This document shows, one piece after another, positions 53,245 to 61,637 of a stretch of 64,000 bases of DNA (position 1 is the first letter of the stretch; each line of letters opens with the position of its first letter). The notes beneath the pieces are model-generated. The model did not search any database and had not been told where the DNA came from. It saw only the letters and a list, made by a program, of their open reading frames with translations. The DNA is taken from NCBI RefSeq assembly GCF_004785795.1, contig NZ_SRRO01000001.1, positions 62,001-126,000 on the forward strand. Reading direction: 5' to 3'. The stretch is from Nocardioides eburneiflavus. GTDB taxonomy: Bacteria; Actinomycetota; Actinomycetes; Propionibacteriales; Nocardioidaceae. Both the position numbers and the translations under genes were made by a program.

Positions 53245-54219
53245 ATGACCGTAGGGGCCTCCCTGGCCCGCAGCGACGAACGCATGCTCACCGGGCGCAA
53301 CGCCGCCGGGCGGGTGTGGAAGACCGGCTTCCAGGGCCTCGACCCGCTGATCGGCGGAGGGATGCGCGCCGGGTCACTCGTCCTCCTCGCCGGCCCCCAG
53401 GGCCTCGGCAAGTCGACCTTCGCGCTGCAGGTCGCGCGAAACAACGCCGCGACCGGACGCCCCGTCCTCTACTTCTCCTACGAGCACGACGCCGAGGACC
53501 TCACCCAGAAGCTCATCGCCATGGAGGCCGGCGAGCTCGACGACTCCGACCAGGTGCGGGTCAACAGCATCCGGTCGATCTTCGACGACCTGTGGGTGAG
53601 CTCCCTGGAGCACCGGCTGGAGTCGGTGCCCTCCGGCGTCGAGGCGCTGACCAAGGTGTCGCACTACTCCGAGATGCTGTTCGTGCACCGCTCGACCGGC
53701 ACGCGTACGGACCTCTCCGCCATCGAGGCGGCCATCGAGGCCGTGCGCGAGCTGTCGGGCACCACGCCCCTGGTGATCGTCGACTACCTCCAGAAGGTGA
53801 AGTCCACGCACGAGGACGAGGAGTCCAGCACGACCCAGATCGTGGAGGGGCTCAAGGACCTCGCCATCGACATCAACGCCCCGGTCCTGGCCATCGCCGC
53901 CGCCGAGAAGGAGGCGCTGCGCTCCGGCAAGCGGATGCGCGCCAACGACCTGCGCGGGTCCAGCGCCCTCGCCTACGAGGCCGACGTGGTCCTGGTGCTC
54001 AACAACAAGTTCGACATCGTCGCCCGGCACCACCTGACCTACGACCTCGGCAACGCCGAGCGGTTCCGGGAGTACGCCGTGCTGACGATCGAGAAGAACC
54101 GGTTCGGCCGCGACGGTGGCGTGCTGCAGTTCCGGACCCGCTTCGACCAGGGTCGCTTCGAGCCCGAGGGCAGCGAGGTCAAGGAGCAGCTGATCGACGA
54201 GCGGGTCTTCCGGGAGTAG
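53245..54219 (+). CDS. DnaB-like RecA-fold ATPase, stand-alone C-terminal helicase domain
   Basis: A 324-residue protein consisting essentially of a DnaB/RadA-type RecA fold: Walker [10 protein letters not shown] at 50-58, Walker B LVIVDYLQ at 176-183, and the DnaB-like segment [20 protein letters not shown] near 235. It lacks the N-terminal primase-interaction domain of a replicative DnaB and so is about 130 residues shorter. The work it does is unknown. It is divergent from rplJ. Start may be ATG at 53245 or GTG at 53230; neither has a good ribosome binding site. Confidence 0.75.
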   Translation: MTVGASLARSDERMLTGRNAAGRVWKTGFQGLDPLIGGGMRAGSLVLLAGPQGLGKSTFALQVARNNAATGRPVLYFSYEHDAEDLTQKLIAMEAGELDDSDQVRVNSIRSIFDDLWVSSLEHRLESVPSGVEALTKVSHYSEMLFVHRSTGTRTDLSAIEAAIEAVRELSGTTPLVIVDYLQKVKSTHEDEESSTTQIVEGLKDLAIDINAPVLAIAAAEKEALRSGKRMRANDLRGSSALAYEADVVLVLNNKFDIVARHHLTYDLGNAERFREYAVLTIEKNRFGRDGGVLQFRTRFDQGRFEPEGSEVKEQLIDERVFRE

Positions 54220-54250
54220 CGCGCAGCGCTTCACGCTGACACGGCCTCGG

Positions 54251-55117
54251 TCACAGACCCGGCTGCTCGGTGACCTCGCTGGCCGGCGGCTCCTCGATCT
54301 CGACCTCGGTGCCGAAGTCGGAGTAGGTGCCCTCGGTGGTCGAGGTCGTGGGCTGCCCGCCGCCCATCGCCGGGACCTCGGTGGTCTGCGCGAACTTGCG
54401 CGGCAGGTTGTCGGCGTCGACCCACATCTCGGTCACCAGCTCCTTCGGGAGCATCTCGGCCATCGCGGCGGGGAACTCCATCGCCTCGAGGTACTGGGTG
54501 GGGTCGAGGGTGATCCGGTAGTGGTTGGTCTCGACGCCGTCGACCTCCTCTGCGCCGACGAGCTCGAGCTTCTTCGGGGCCTCCATCGCCTTGAACACGA
54601 CCTCGGGGTCGGTCGCCTTGCCGATCATCCCGAACAGCGAGCTCGGGTCGCTGAGGTCGATCTTGAGCCACTTGTCGCCCGTGCCGAGGGCGGGCGACCT
54701 CATGTACATCGCCTGGCCCAGCAGGATCATGTCCATCGCCTGCGCGCCGGTGCCGGTGGCCTGCATCGCGATGCCCTCGTCGCCGAAGCGCGCCGTGCCG
54801 GACATCGTCTGCGTCTGGCCGGCGGTGTCGGAGGTGGTCTCGAACGCGAACGTCTCGGCGTCCTGGAGCGCCCCCATGACCGCTGGGTAGAAGTCGGCCG
54901 CGGACAGCTCGGCCAGCGACGGCTCCGTCGACTCCTCGGTCTCCTCGCTCTCCTCCGCGGAGTCCGTGGACTCCTCGGTCCCGTCAGCGCCCGTGTCGGT
55001 CGCCGAGCTCGATGAGTCGGAGGAGCCGGAGTCGTCGCTGCACGCAGCAAGCCCGGCTCCCAGGGTCAGCACCAGAGCGGCGGAGCCGAGGCGGCGGGCG
55101 AGGGGCGTGACGCGCAT
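54251..55117 (-). CDS. LppX/LprAFG-like lipoprotein
   Basis: A 288-residue exported lipoprotein: lipobox LAAC (Cys26), then an acidic Ser/Glu/Thr-rich linker to about residue 70, then a domain with the pattern of the LppX_LprAFG family (ALQDAETFAFETTSDTAGQT; GVETNHYRITLDPTQYLEAM; TEMWVDADNLPRKFAQT). Relatives bind lipids in the cell envelope and help move them to the outer layer. ATG at 55115-55117 has AGGAG upstream. It is monocistronic between the ATPase and rplA. Confidence 0.85.
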   Translation of the reverse strand: MRVTPLARRLGSAALVLTLGAGLAACSDDSGSSDSSSSATDTGADGTEESTDSAEESEETEESTEPSLAELSAADFYPAVMGALQDAETFAFETTSDTAGQTQTMSGTARFGDEGIAMQATGTGAQAMDMILLGQAMYMRSPALGTGDKWLKIDLSDPSSLFGMIGKATDPEVVFKAMEAPKKLELVGAEEVDGVETNHYRITLDPTQYLEAMEFPAAMAEMLPKELVTEMWVDADNLPRKFAQTTEVPAMGGGQPTTSTTEGTYSDFGTEVEIEEPPASEVTEQPGL

Positions 55118-55199
55118 GTGTGTCTCCTGGGACGAGTGGTACGACGATCCGAGCGGCTGGTTGCCTGCGGACGTTCTACCCGATCGTTCCACAGCCAAA

Positions 55200-55234
55200 C
55201 GGCCCGGCCGCCCCGTGGAGGGGCGACCGGGCCG
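55200..55234 (-). terminator. Terminator hairpin after rplA
   Basis: CGGCCCGG (55200-55207) pairs with CCGGGCCG (55227-55234), and GCCCC with GGGGC inside, loop of five bases. It lies 17 bases after the rplA stop. Confidence 0.75.
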
Positions 55235-55251
55235 TGTGCGGCTCCTGGAGG

Positions 55252-55974
55252 TCAGGCCTGCGCGGCCTCGTCCTCGGACGCGACGTTCTTCACGCGGTTG
55301 GGGTCGACCTGGATGCCGGGGCCCATCGTCGTGGAGACGGTGACCTTCTTGATGTAGCGGCCCTTGGAGCTGGCCGGCTTGAGACGCAGCACCTCGTCGA
55401 GCGCCGCGGCGTAGTTCTCCGCGAGCTGGACCTCGGTGAAGGAGGCCTTGCCGATGATGAAGTGCAGGTTGGCGTGGCGGTCGACGCGGAACTCGATCTT
55501 GCCGCCCTTGATGTCCGTGACGGCCTTGGCGACGTCGGGGGTCACCGTGCCGGTCTTCGGGTTGGGCATGAGCGAGCGCGGGCCGAGGACGCGGCCGAGG
55601 CGACCGACCTTGCCCATCATGTCGGGCGTCGCGACGACGGCGTCGAAGTCGAGCCAGCCGCCGGCGACCTTCTCGATCAGCTCGTCGCCACCGACGAACT
55701 CGGCGCCGGCCTCACGGGCAGCCTCGGCCTTCTCGGCGTTGGCGAACACGAGGACGCGGGCGGTCTTGCCGGTGCCGTGCGGGAGGTTGACGGTGCCGCG
55801 GACCATCTGGTCGGCCTTGCGCGGGTCGACACCCAGGCGCATGACGACGTCGAGGGTCTCGTCGAACTTCTTCTTGGAGGCGCCCTTGGCGATCTTGATG
55901 GCGGCCAGCGGGGCGTAGAGCTCGTCCTTGTCGAACTGCTCTGCCGCCGCGCGGTAGGTCTTGCTGCGCTGCAT
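55252..55974 (-). CDS. rplA: Ribosomal protein L1
   Basis: A 240-residue L1 with conserved segments ([61 protein letters not shown]). It builds the L1 stalk of the large subunit and usually represses its own operon. It follows rplK by 95 bases. Confidence 0.98.
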   Translation of the reverse strand: MQRSKTYRAAAEQFDKDELYAPLAAIKIAKGASKKKFDETLDVVMRLGVDPRKADQMVRGTVNLPHGTGKTARVLVFANAEKAEAAREAGAEFVGGDELIEKVAGGWLDFDAVVATPDMMGKVGRLGRVLGPRSLMPNPKTGTVTPDVAKAVTDIKGGKIEFRVDRHANLHFIIGKASFTEVQLAENYAAALDEVLRLKPASSKGRYIKKVTVSTTMGPGIQVDPNRVKNVASEDEAAQA

Positions 55975-56050
55975 TGTCTTCTCGTTTCTCTGGTGCGAAG
56001 GACGTGGTTTAGGCGAGCCAGCGCGGCTCTCCCACGGTCGGAGCTTGTCT

Positions 56051-56074
56051 GCTGAGCTCGCGAGCTCGCTCAGC
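56051..56074 (-). terminator. Hairpin at the rplK stop codon
   Basis: GCTGAGC (56051-56057) pairs with GCTCAGC (56068-56074) and encloses the palindrome GAGCTCGCGAGCTC. It overlaps the rplK stop and precedes rplA, so it is more likely a processing or regulatory hairpin (possibly the L1 target) than a terminator. Confidence 0.4.
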
Positions 56075-56501
56075 TGTCGGTCGTGACGCCCATCGAGCGC
56101 GCAGTGCCCTCGACGATCTTCATGGCCGCGTCGATGTCGTTGGCGTTGAGGTCGGGCAGCTTGGTGGTCGCGATCTCGCGGACCTGGTCCTTGGTCAGCT
56201 TGCCGACCTTCTCCTTGTGCGGGACGCCGGAGCCCTTGGAGAGACCGGCAGCCTTCTTGATGAGCTCGGCGGCCGGCGGGGTCTTGGTGATGAAGTCGAA
56301 CGAGCGGTCCTCGTAGATGGTGATCTCGACGGGGATCACGTTGCCGCGCATGGACTCGGTCTGGGCGTTGTAGGCCTTGCAGAAGTCCATGATGTTGACG
56401 CCGTGCGGGCCGAGCGCCGTACCGACCGGCGGGGCCGGGGTGGCCGATCCGGCCTGCAGCTGCACCTTGACGAGTGCAGCGATCTTCTTCTTGGGAGGCA
56501 T
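56070..56501 (-). CDS. rplK: Ribosomal protein L11
   Basis: A 143-residue L11, with the typical N-terminus ([20 protein letters not shown]), [20 protein letters not shown], and the C-terminal rRNA-binding domain ([20 protein letters not shown]). It forms the GTPase-associated centre with 23S rRNA. Order nusG-rplK-rplA is the standard bacterial one. Confidence 0.98.
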   Translation of the reverse strand: MPPKKKIAALVKVQLQAGSATPAPPVGTALGPHGVNIMDFCKAYNAQTESMRGNVIPVEITIYEDRSFDFITKTPPAAELIKKAAGLSKGSGVPHKEKVGKLTKDQVREIATTKLPDLNANDIDAAMKIVEGTARSMGVTTDS

Positions 56502-56604
56502 TGCCTTCTACTTTCTGTCGTGTGGTCCTGACGAGGGCCGATGCCCCCTGCCACGGGTTGTCGCTACTGCATTGTCGCTTCTGTACGGCCTGCTCGGGAA
56601 ATCG

Positions 56605-56640
56605 AGCCGTGAGGTTGGGTCTCGACCCGCGGTCACGGCT
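56605..56640 (-). promoter_or_regulatory. Hairpin in the nusG-rplK intergenic region
   Basis: AGCCGTGA (56605-56612) pairs with TCACGGCT (56633-56640), with inner stem GGGT/ACCC and loop CTCG. It could be an attenuator between nusG and the L11-L1 genes. Confidence 0.45.
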
Positions 56641-56695
56641 TCGCGAGCTCAGCCGTGCGCTCGCTCGACCTCGCTCGGTTCTGCCCGCTCCGCGG

Positions 56696-57487
56696 TCAGA
56701 CTCGCTGAATCTGGCTGAAGGAGAGCTCGACCGGGGTCTCGCGGCCGAAGATCTCGACGAGGGCCTTGACGCGCTGCGACTCTGCGTTGATCTCGGTGAT
56801 GGTCGCGTGGAGCGTGGCGAAGGGGCCGTCGACCACCATGACGGAGTCGGAGACGTCGAAGTCGGCGACCTCGACCGGCTTGCGCGGCGTGGTGGAGGAG
56901 CCCTTGTCGCCCGCGGCGGCGGCCTCGGCCTCGGCGACGGCCACGACGGCCGGCGCGAGCATGTCCTCGACCTCGCTCATGCTCAGCGGCACGGGCTGGT
57001 GGCTGTGGCCGACGAAGCCGGTGACCGACGGCGTGTGGCGCACGGCGGACCAGGACTCGTCGGTGAGGTCCATGCGGACCAGGACGTAGCCGGGGAGCAC
57101 GGTGCGCGTGACCATCTTGCGCTGGCCGTTCTTGATCTCCGCGACCTCCTCGGTGGGGACCACGATCTCGTGGATGTAGTCCTCCATGTTGAGGGAGATG
57201 ATGCGGTTCTCGAGGTTGTGCTTGACCCGCTTCTCCATGCCGGAGTAGGTGTGCACGACGAACCAGTCGCCCGGCTTGGCCCACAGCTCGCGGCGGAACG
57301 CCTCGAGGGGGTCGTTCTCCTCCGCCTCGGCGGAGGCGTCCTCGGCGGCCTCGTCGCCGTCGACCTCGTCGGTCACGGCGTCGTCCTCGGTGTCCGCGAC
57401 GGCGTCCGCGGAGGCGTCCTCCGGGGTCGCCTCGTCGAGGGACTCGACCTGGTCGTCGACCTGGTCCACGTCATTGTTCTCAGACAC
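56696..57487 (-). CDS. nusG: Transcription termination/antitermination factor NusG
   Basis: About 263 residues. The first 75 or so are very acidic (Asp/Glu/Ala) and form an extension common in actinobacteria. The NGN domain follows ([39 protein letters not shown]) and a C-terminal KOW domain ([35 protein letters not shown]). It binds RNA polymerase and links it to Rho or the ribosome. GTG at 57485-57487 is chosen because GGAG lies five bases upstream; an in-frame GTG at 57493 overlaps that GGAG. Confidence 0.96.
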   Translation of the reverse strand: MSENNDVDQVDDQVESLDEATPEDASADAVADTEDDAVTDEVDGDEAAEDASAEAEENDPLEAFRRELWAKPGDWFVVHTYSGMEKRVKHNLENRIISLNMEDYIHEIVVPTEEVAEIKNGQRKMVTRTVLPGYVLVRMDLTDESWSAVRHTPSVTGFVGHSHQPVPLSMSEVEDMLAPAVVAVAEAEAAAAGDKGSSTTPRKPVEVADFDVSDSVMVVDGPFATLHATITEINAESQRVKALVEIFGRETPVELSFSQIQRV

Positions 57488-57580
57488 GTTCACTCCGTAC
57501 GTCGTTGCTGGGCCCGGTCTCCGGGACCGGGGCCGGGATCACCCGGCGGGATTCACGAGTTGTGGGTCACTGCCGTGTCG

Positions 57581-57835
57581 TCACTGGGTGTTGCTGCCGG
57601 TGAAGACCTCGAAGACCAGCTTTCCGAATGCCAGGTCGAGCAGCGTCACGATCGCCATCACCACGACGACGAAGACCAGCACGACGAAGAAGTAGGTGAT
57701 CAGCTGCTGCTGGGTGGGCCACACCACCTTGCGGAGCTCGGCCACCACCTGTCGCAGGAACGTGGCGGGGCTGGTGCGCCCACGGTCGTCGCCGCGCGAG
57801 TCGCGCCGGTCCTGAACCGCGTTGCCGTCGGCCAC
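57581..57835 (-). CDS. secE: Preprotein translocase subunit SecE
   Basis: An 84-residue SecE: hydrophilic N-terminus, conserved amphipathic segment FLRQVVAELRKVVWPTQQQL, and one membrane helix (YFFVVLVFVVVVMAIVTLL). It clamps SecY in the translocon. Start GTG at 57833-57835 is favoured by AAGGTGG five bases upstream. It lies between tRNA-Trp and nusG, the usual actinobacterial order. Confidence 0.93.
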   Translation of the reverse strand: MADGNAVQDRRDSRGDDRGRTSPATFLRQVVAELRKVVWPTQQQLITYFFVVLVFVVVVMAIVTLLDLAFGKLVFEVFTGSNTQ

Positions 57836-57886
57836 GTCATCCACCTTCTCGTTGTTGCTGTGCGTGTTGCTGGTGCAGTGATCTCG

Positions 57887-57959
57887 CAGGGCACGAGGGA
57901 CTTGAACCCCCAACCTTCGGTTTTGGAGACCGATGCTCTGCCAGTTGAGCTAGTGCCCT
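57887..57959 (-). tRNA. tRNA-Trp (anticodon CCA)
   Basis: A 73-base cloverleaf on the minus strand: acceptor AGGGCAC/GTGCCCT with discriminator G, D-arm AGCTCAACTGGCAGAGC, anticodon loop CTCCAAA with CCA, and T-arm GGGGGTTCAAGTCCC. The CCA tail is not encoded. Directly upstream of secE, as in mycobacteria and Streptomyces. Confidence 0.97.
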
Positions 57960-58087
57960 TCGGCGGTCCCGACCCCCATCGCTGGGGGCATGCCGAAGCA
58001 TGTGGCGAAACCACCACTCGGGAAGCATACGGGGCCGATCCAGCCCGCGTCGAACCGAGGTCGCACCCCCTGCCTACGATGCGGGGC

Positions 58088-59128
58088 ATGACGGCAACGG
58101 GGGCGGGCGGCGTACGGCCCCTGCGCGACGTGTCGCGCCTGCCCAAGGCCCACCTGCACCTGCACTTCACCGGCTCGATGCGGCACGCCACGCTCCTCGA
58201 GCTCGCCGAGCGGGACCAGGTCGTGCTCCCGGACTCGCTCGTCGAGGACTGGCCGCCGCAGCTCAGCGCGGCGGACGAGAAGGGCTGGTTCCGGTTCCAG
58301 CGGCTCTACGACGTGGCGCGCTCGGTGCTGCGCACGCCCGAGGACGTGCGCCGACTGGTCCTCGAGGCCGCCGAGGACGACGTCCGTGACGGCGGCCGCT
58401 GGCTGGAGATCCAGGTCGACCCGAGCGGCTACGCCGCCAGGTTCGGCGGGATCACCGCCTTCACCGACCTGGTCCTCGACTGCGTGCGCGACGCCTCCGA
58501 GCGCACCGGCCTCGCGATGGCCGTCGTCGTGGCGGCCAACCGCACCCGCCACCCCCTCGACGCGCGCACGCTCGCCCGGCTCGCCGCCCAGTACGCCGGG
58601 CGCGGGGTGGTCGGGTTCGGCCTGTCCAACGACGAGCGCCGCGGCAGCACGGCCGACTTCGAGGGCGCGTTCCGGATCGCCCGACAGGCCGGCCTGCTGC
58701 TCGTCCCGCACGGCGGGGAGCTGCGCGGCCCCGACCACGTCCGGCAGTGCCTCGACAGCCTCGGGGCGCACCGCCTCGGCCACGGCGTACGCAGCGTCGA
58801 GGACCCCGCCCTCCTCGAGCGCATCGTCGCCGCCGGTGTCGCGCTGGAGGTGTGCCCGACCTCCAACGTCTCGCTGGGCGTCTACTCCGACCTGACGTCG
58901 GTGCCGCTCCCGCAGCTGCTGGCCGCGGGTGCGACGGTGGCGCTCGGGGCGGACGACCCGCTGCTGTTCGGCTCCCGCCTCGCCGGCCAGTACGCCACGA
59001 TGCGCGCCGCGCACGACCTCGACGACGCCACGCTGGCCCGGCTCGCGGAGATGTCGTTCGAGGCCTCGCGTGCGCCCTCGGACGTCGTCGCCGCGGCCAA
59101 GCGTGACATCGCCGCCTGGCTCGACTGA
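58088..59128 (+). CDS. Adenosine deaminase-like amidohydrolase
   Basis: A 346-residue member of the adenosine/adenine deaminase family. Metal-binding HxH is in KAHLHLHFTGS (His24, His26). The substrate segment PHGGELRGP near 208 replaces the usual HAGE, HRLGHGVR is near 231-238, and the catalytic Asp pair is in LGADDPLLFG near 288. It would deaminate adenosine, adenine or a related purine in the cytoplasm; specificity is not certain. ATG at 58088-58090 is preferred: TACGAT lies seven bases before it and may be a -10 box of a leaderless message. ATG at 58079 is also possible. Confidence 0.83.
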   Translation: MTATGAGGVRPLRDVSRLPKAHLHLHFTGSMRHATLLELAERDQVVLPDSLVEDWPPQLSAADEKGWFRFQRLYDVARSVLRTPEDVRRLVLEAAEDDVRDGGRWLEIQVDPSGYAARFGGITAFTDLVLDCVRDASERTGLAMAVVVAANRTRHPLDARTLARLAAQYAGRGVVGFGLSNDERRGSTADFEGAFRIARQAGLLLVPHGGELRGPDHVRQCLDSLGAHRLGHGVRSVEDPALLERIVAAGVALEVCPTSNVSLGVYSDLTSVPLPQLLAAGATVALGADDPLLFGSRLAGQYATMRAAHDLDDATLARLAEMSFEASRAPSDVVAAAKRDIAAWLD

Positions 59129-59131
59129 GAC

Positions 59132-59188
59132 ATCTGAGGACGTGGTGGACGTGCGAACGGCCTCAACCCGTCCAGGACGTCCTCAGAT
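59132..59188. terminator. Bidirectional terminator between add-like gene and murB
   Basis: ATCTGAGGACGT (59132-59143) pairs perfectly with ACGTCCTCAGAT (59177-59188). An inner stem TGGACG/CGTCCA follows. It sits exactly between two convergent genes. Confidence 0.8.
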
Positions 59189-59193
59189 ATCTC

Positions 59194-60243
59194 CTAGAGG
59201 GAGCAGCCGACCGTCACGGGCTCGTTGACCAGGCTGATGCCGAAGCGGTCGCGCACGCCGTCGCGCACCTCGCGCGCGAGCGTGAGGAGCTCCTCGGTGG
59301 TGGCGTCCCCACGGTTGGTGAGGGCCAGGGTGTGCTTGGTCGACAGGCGCACCCGCTCCCCCGCGGCAGGGCTGGTGTAGCCCTTGCCGAAGCCGGCGTG
59401 CTCGATGAGCCACGCGGCACTCGACTTCCACGTCCCGTCGGGCTGCTCCCACCGCGGCGCACCGTCGGGCAGGGCGGCCGCCTGCTCGGGGGTGAGGAAC
59501 GGGTTGGTGAAGAACGAGCCCGCGCTCCACGTGTCGTGGTCGGCCGCGTCGAGGACCATGCCCTTGCCGCGCCGCAGCCCGAGCACCGCCTCGCGGACGT
59601 CGGCGAGCGGCGCCCGCGTCCCTTCGGCCACGCCGAGCGCCCGCGCCAGCTCGGCGTACGCCACGGGCGCGCCCAGGGTGCCCATCCGGAGCTGGAAGGT
59701 GACGTCGAGGACGACGTGGCGTCCCGGGTCGGCCTTGAACCGGCTGCTGCGGTAGCCGAAGTCGCACTCGCTCGCGGCGAAGGTGCGTACGCCGCGCAGC
59801 ACGCGGTCCCACACGCGGACGCGAGCGACGGTCTGGGAGACGTCCTGGCCGTAGGCGCCGACGTTCTGGATGGGGGTGGCACCCACCGAGCCGGGGATGC
59901 CGGACAGCGCCTCGATCCCGACCCAGCGCCGCTCGACGGCCGTGGCCACGAAGCCGTCCCACGGCTCCCCCGCGGCCACCGTCACGGTGGCCCCCGAGCA
60001 CGACGGGTCGCCGGAGTCGTCGACGTCCGCGGCCACACCGGTCGTGACGACCTGGACGACCCGCCCGTCGAAGCCGGCGTCGGCGACGACGAGGTTGGAG
60101 CCGCCCGCCAGCACGAGCACCGGGGTGCCTGCCGCATCGGCGTCGGCCACGGCAGCGACCAGCTCCTGCTCGGTCGTCGCGCGGACCCACTCGCGACCGG
60201 GACCACCCAGGCGCAGGGTGGTGTGGTCGCGCAGGTCAGGCAC
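59194..60243 (-). CDS. murB: UDP-N-acetylenolpyruvoylglucosamine reductase
   Basis: A 349-residue MurB: FAD-binding segment VLAGGSNLVVADAGFDGRVV, IPGSVGATPIQNVGAYGQD near 117-135, catalytic Ser in WSAGSFFTNPFL near 240, and a conserved Glu in the C-terminal VNEPV. It makes UDP-MurNAc for peptidoglycan with NADPH. GTG at 60241-60243 overlaps the 3' end of the MaoC gene by eight bases. Confidence 0.95.
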   Translation of the reverse strand: MPDLRDHTTLRLGGPGREWVRATTEQELVAAVADADAAGTPVLVLAGGSNLVVADAGFDGRVVQVVTTGVAADVDDSGDPSCSGATVTVAAGEPWDGFVATAVERRWVGIEALSGIPGSVGATPIQNVGAYGQDVSQTVARVRVWDRVLRGVRTFAASECDFGYRSSRFKADPGRHVVLDVTFQLRMGTLGAPVAYAELARALGVAEGTRAPLADVREAVLGLRRGKGMVLDAADHDTWSAGSFFTNPFLTPEQAAALPDGAPRWEQPDGTWKSSAAWLIEHAGFGKGYTSPAAGERVRLSTKHTLALTNRGDATTEELLTLAREVRDGVRDRFGISLVNEPVTVGCSL

Positions 60244-60649
60244 CCGTCGGGTCCTTCACGACGGCCTTGGGCATCCCGAGCACCTTCTGGCCGCCGCAGG
60301 TCACCTCGAGGGCGAGCGTGACGAGGCCGTCGGCGACGGACTTCACGGTGCCGCCCACGACCACCTCGGCACCGCCCTCGGCGGGCACGACGACGGGGCT
60401 GGTGAACTTCGCGCCGAGGTCGACCACCTCGGCGCCGTCGGTCCACTCCGCGACGGCGCGGCCGACCAGCGCGAGGGTGTACATGCCGTGGGCGATCACG
60501 CCGGGCAGGCCGACGCTGCGGGCGACGTCCTCGTCCTGGTGGATCGGGTTGTGGTCACCGCTGGCGTCGGCGTACGCGACGAGGTCGGCGCGCGTGATCG
60601 TGAAGGTCGACGGGCCGAGCACGTCGCCGGCGGCGAGCTGGGTGGTCAC
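60236..60649 (-). CDS. MaoC-like (R)-specific hydratase, HadB-like
   Basis: A 137-residue hot-dog-fold protein with the hydratase motif YADASGDHNPIHQDEDVA, containing the catalytic Asp and His, and GVIAHGMYTLALVGRAV. It is the catalytic half of a 3-hydroxyacyl-thioester dehydratase, paired with the HadA-like protein upstream, whose gene it overlaps (GTGA). Position next to rpmG and the tRNA-Trp/secE region matches hadAB of mycobacteria, but this host probably lacks mycolic acids, so the substrate is open. The start GTG at 60647-60649 is fixed by the overlap. Confidence 0.88.
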   Translation of the reverse strand: MTTQLAAGDVLGPSTFTITRADLVAYADASGDHNPIHQDEDVARSVGLPGVIAHGMYTLALVGRAVAEWTDGAEVVDLGAKFTSPVVVPAEGGAEVVVGGTVKSVADGLVTLALEVTCGGQKVLGMPKAVVKDPTGA

Positions 60650-61059
60650 TGGGCGCTCTCCGCTCCGGACGAGTGGACGAGGGTGGCCTTGCCGGTGCAC
60701 ACGACGGCGCCGGTGGCGTCGGTGAGCTCGCTGGTCGTGGCGATGATGTCCGCACCGCCGATCTGGCGCAGGCCGGTGACGGTGAGCGTCGCGCTGAGCT
60801 CGTCACCGACCGCGAGCGGGCGTACGTAGGCGAAGCGCTGCTCGCCGTGGACGATGCGGTGCAGGTCGATGCGCTCGGCGTCGAGGAACGCCTGCATGGC
60901 GTCGAAGGCGAGCACTATCGGGAAGGTCGGCGGCACCGCGCCCGACGCACTGTCCGGATGGCCGACGGCCGCGGCGAAGGCGGCGACCCGCTCGGACGTG
61001 ACGGTCAGGGGCGCCGGCGCGGGGAACTCACGCCCCACCAGCGAGGGGTCGACAGGCAT
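60646..61059 (-). CDS. MaoC-like N-terminal (FAS1-type) dehydratase, HadA-like
   Basis: A 137-residue hot-dog protein of the HadA class (MPVDPSLVGREFPAPAPLTV; PPTFPIVLAFDAMQAFLDAE; IVHGEQRFAYVRPLAVGDEL). It lacks the D-x4-H active site present in its partner, as expected for the substrate-binding subunit of a HadAB heterodimer. A hadC gene is not present. Confidence 0.87.
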   Translation of the reverse strand: MPVDPSLVGREFPAPAPLTVTSERVAAFAAAVGHPDSASGAVPPTFPIVLAFDAMQAFLDAERIDLHRIVHGEQRFAYVRPLAVGDELSATLTVTGLRQIGGADIIATTSELTDATGAVVCTGKATLVHSSGAESAQ

Positions 61060-61120
61060 GCCCCGACCCTAGCCGGGCGCGAGGCACCAGCGCACGGCGT
61101 GGTGCGCCCCGGACACACAA

Positions 61121-61148
61121 CGACCCGTCCGAGGTCTCGGACGGGTCG
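61121..61148 (-). terminator. Terminator hairpin after rpmG
   Basis: CGACCCGTCCGA (61121-61132) pairs perfectly with TCGGACGGGTCG (61137-61148), loop GGTC. It follows rpmG by 20 bases and separates it from the hadAB-murB unit. Confidence 0.85.
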
Positions 61149-61168
61149 GAGGTGGAGAAGACGAAGCG

Positions 61169-61339
61169 TCAGCGGGTCTCGCGGTGAGCCGTGTGCGTGC
61201 GGCAGCGCGGGCAGAACTTCTTCAGCTCGATGCGGTCGGGGTCGTTGCGACGGTTCTTCTTCGTGATGTAGTTGCGCTCCTTGCACTCGGTGCACGCGAG
61301 CGTGATCTTGGGGCGAACGTCAGAAGACTTGCTGGCCAT
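61169..61339 (-). CDS. rpmG: Ribosomal protein L33
   Basis: A 56-residue L33 beginning [20 protein letters not shown] and ending THTAHRETR. It has two CxxC pairs (CTEC and CPRC), so it is the zinc-binding form. ATG is at 61337-61339, with GGTTCTCCC before it. It is the first gene downstream of tRNA-Met and tRNA-Thr on the minus strand. Confidence 0.96.
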   Translation of the reverse strand: MASKSSDVRPKITLACTECKERNYITKKNRRNDPDRIELKKFCPRCRTHTAHRETR

Positions 61340-61392
61340 GGGAGAACCTTTGCGTTGGCGGGTGGTGCGGGGTGGAGCTTGCTGGACACTGG

Positions 61393-61469
61393 TGGTAGCG
61401 GGGGCGGGACTCGAACCCGCGACACCACGATTATGAGCCGTGTGCTCTAACCACCTGAGCTACCCCGCC
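61393..61469 (-). tRNA. tRNA-Met (anticodon CAT, elongator type)
   Basis: A 77-base gene on the minus strand including encoded CCA: acceptor GGCGGGG/CCCCGCT with a G-U first pair, D-arm AGCTCAGGTGGTTAGAGC, anticodon loop CTCATAA, and T-arm GCGGGTTCGAGTCCCGC. The paired first base argues against an initiator. Confidence 0.95.
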
Positions 61470-61506
61470 GCGGAGGTCGGGGGCTCCCGGAGGAGACCCG
61501 ACCCAG

Positions 61507-61579
61507 AGCCCCTTTACGGAATCGAACCGTAGACCTTCTCCTTACCATGGAGACGCTCTGCCGACTGAGCTAAAGGGGC
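61507..61579 (-). tRNA. tRNA-Thr (anticodon GGT)
   Basis: A 73-base gene on the minus strand: acceptor GCCCCTT/AAGGGGC with discriminator T, D-arm AGCTCAGTCGGCAGAGC, anticodon stem TCTCC/GGAGA with loop ATGGTAA, and T-arm TACGGTTCGATTCCGTA. No CCA is encoded. It lies 37 bases upstream of tRNA-Met. Confidence 0.95.
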
Positions 61580-61637
61580 AACGACGGAGAACGATACACA
61601 CGCCCTGCCACGATGAGAAATCGACTCGGGCACGGCC

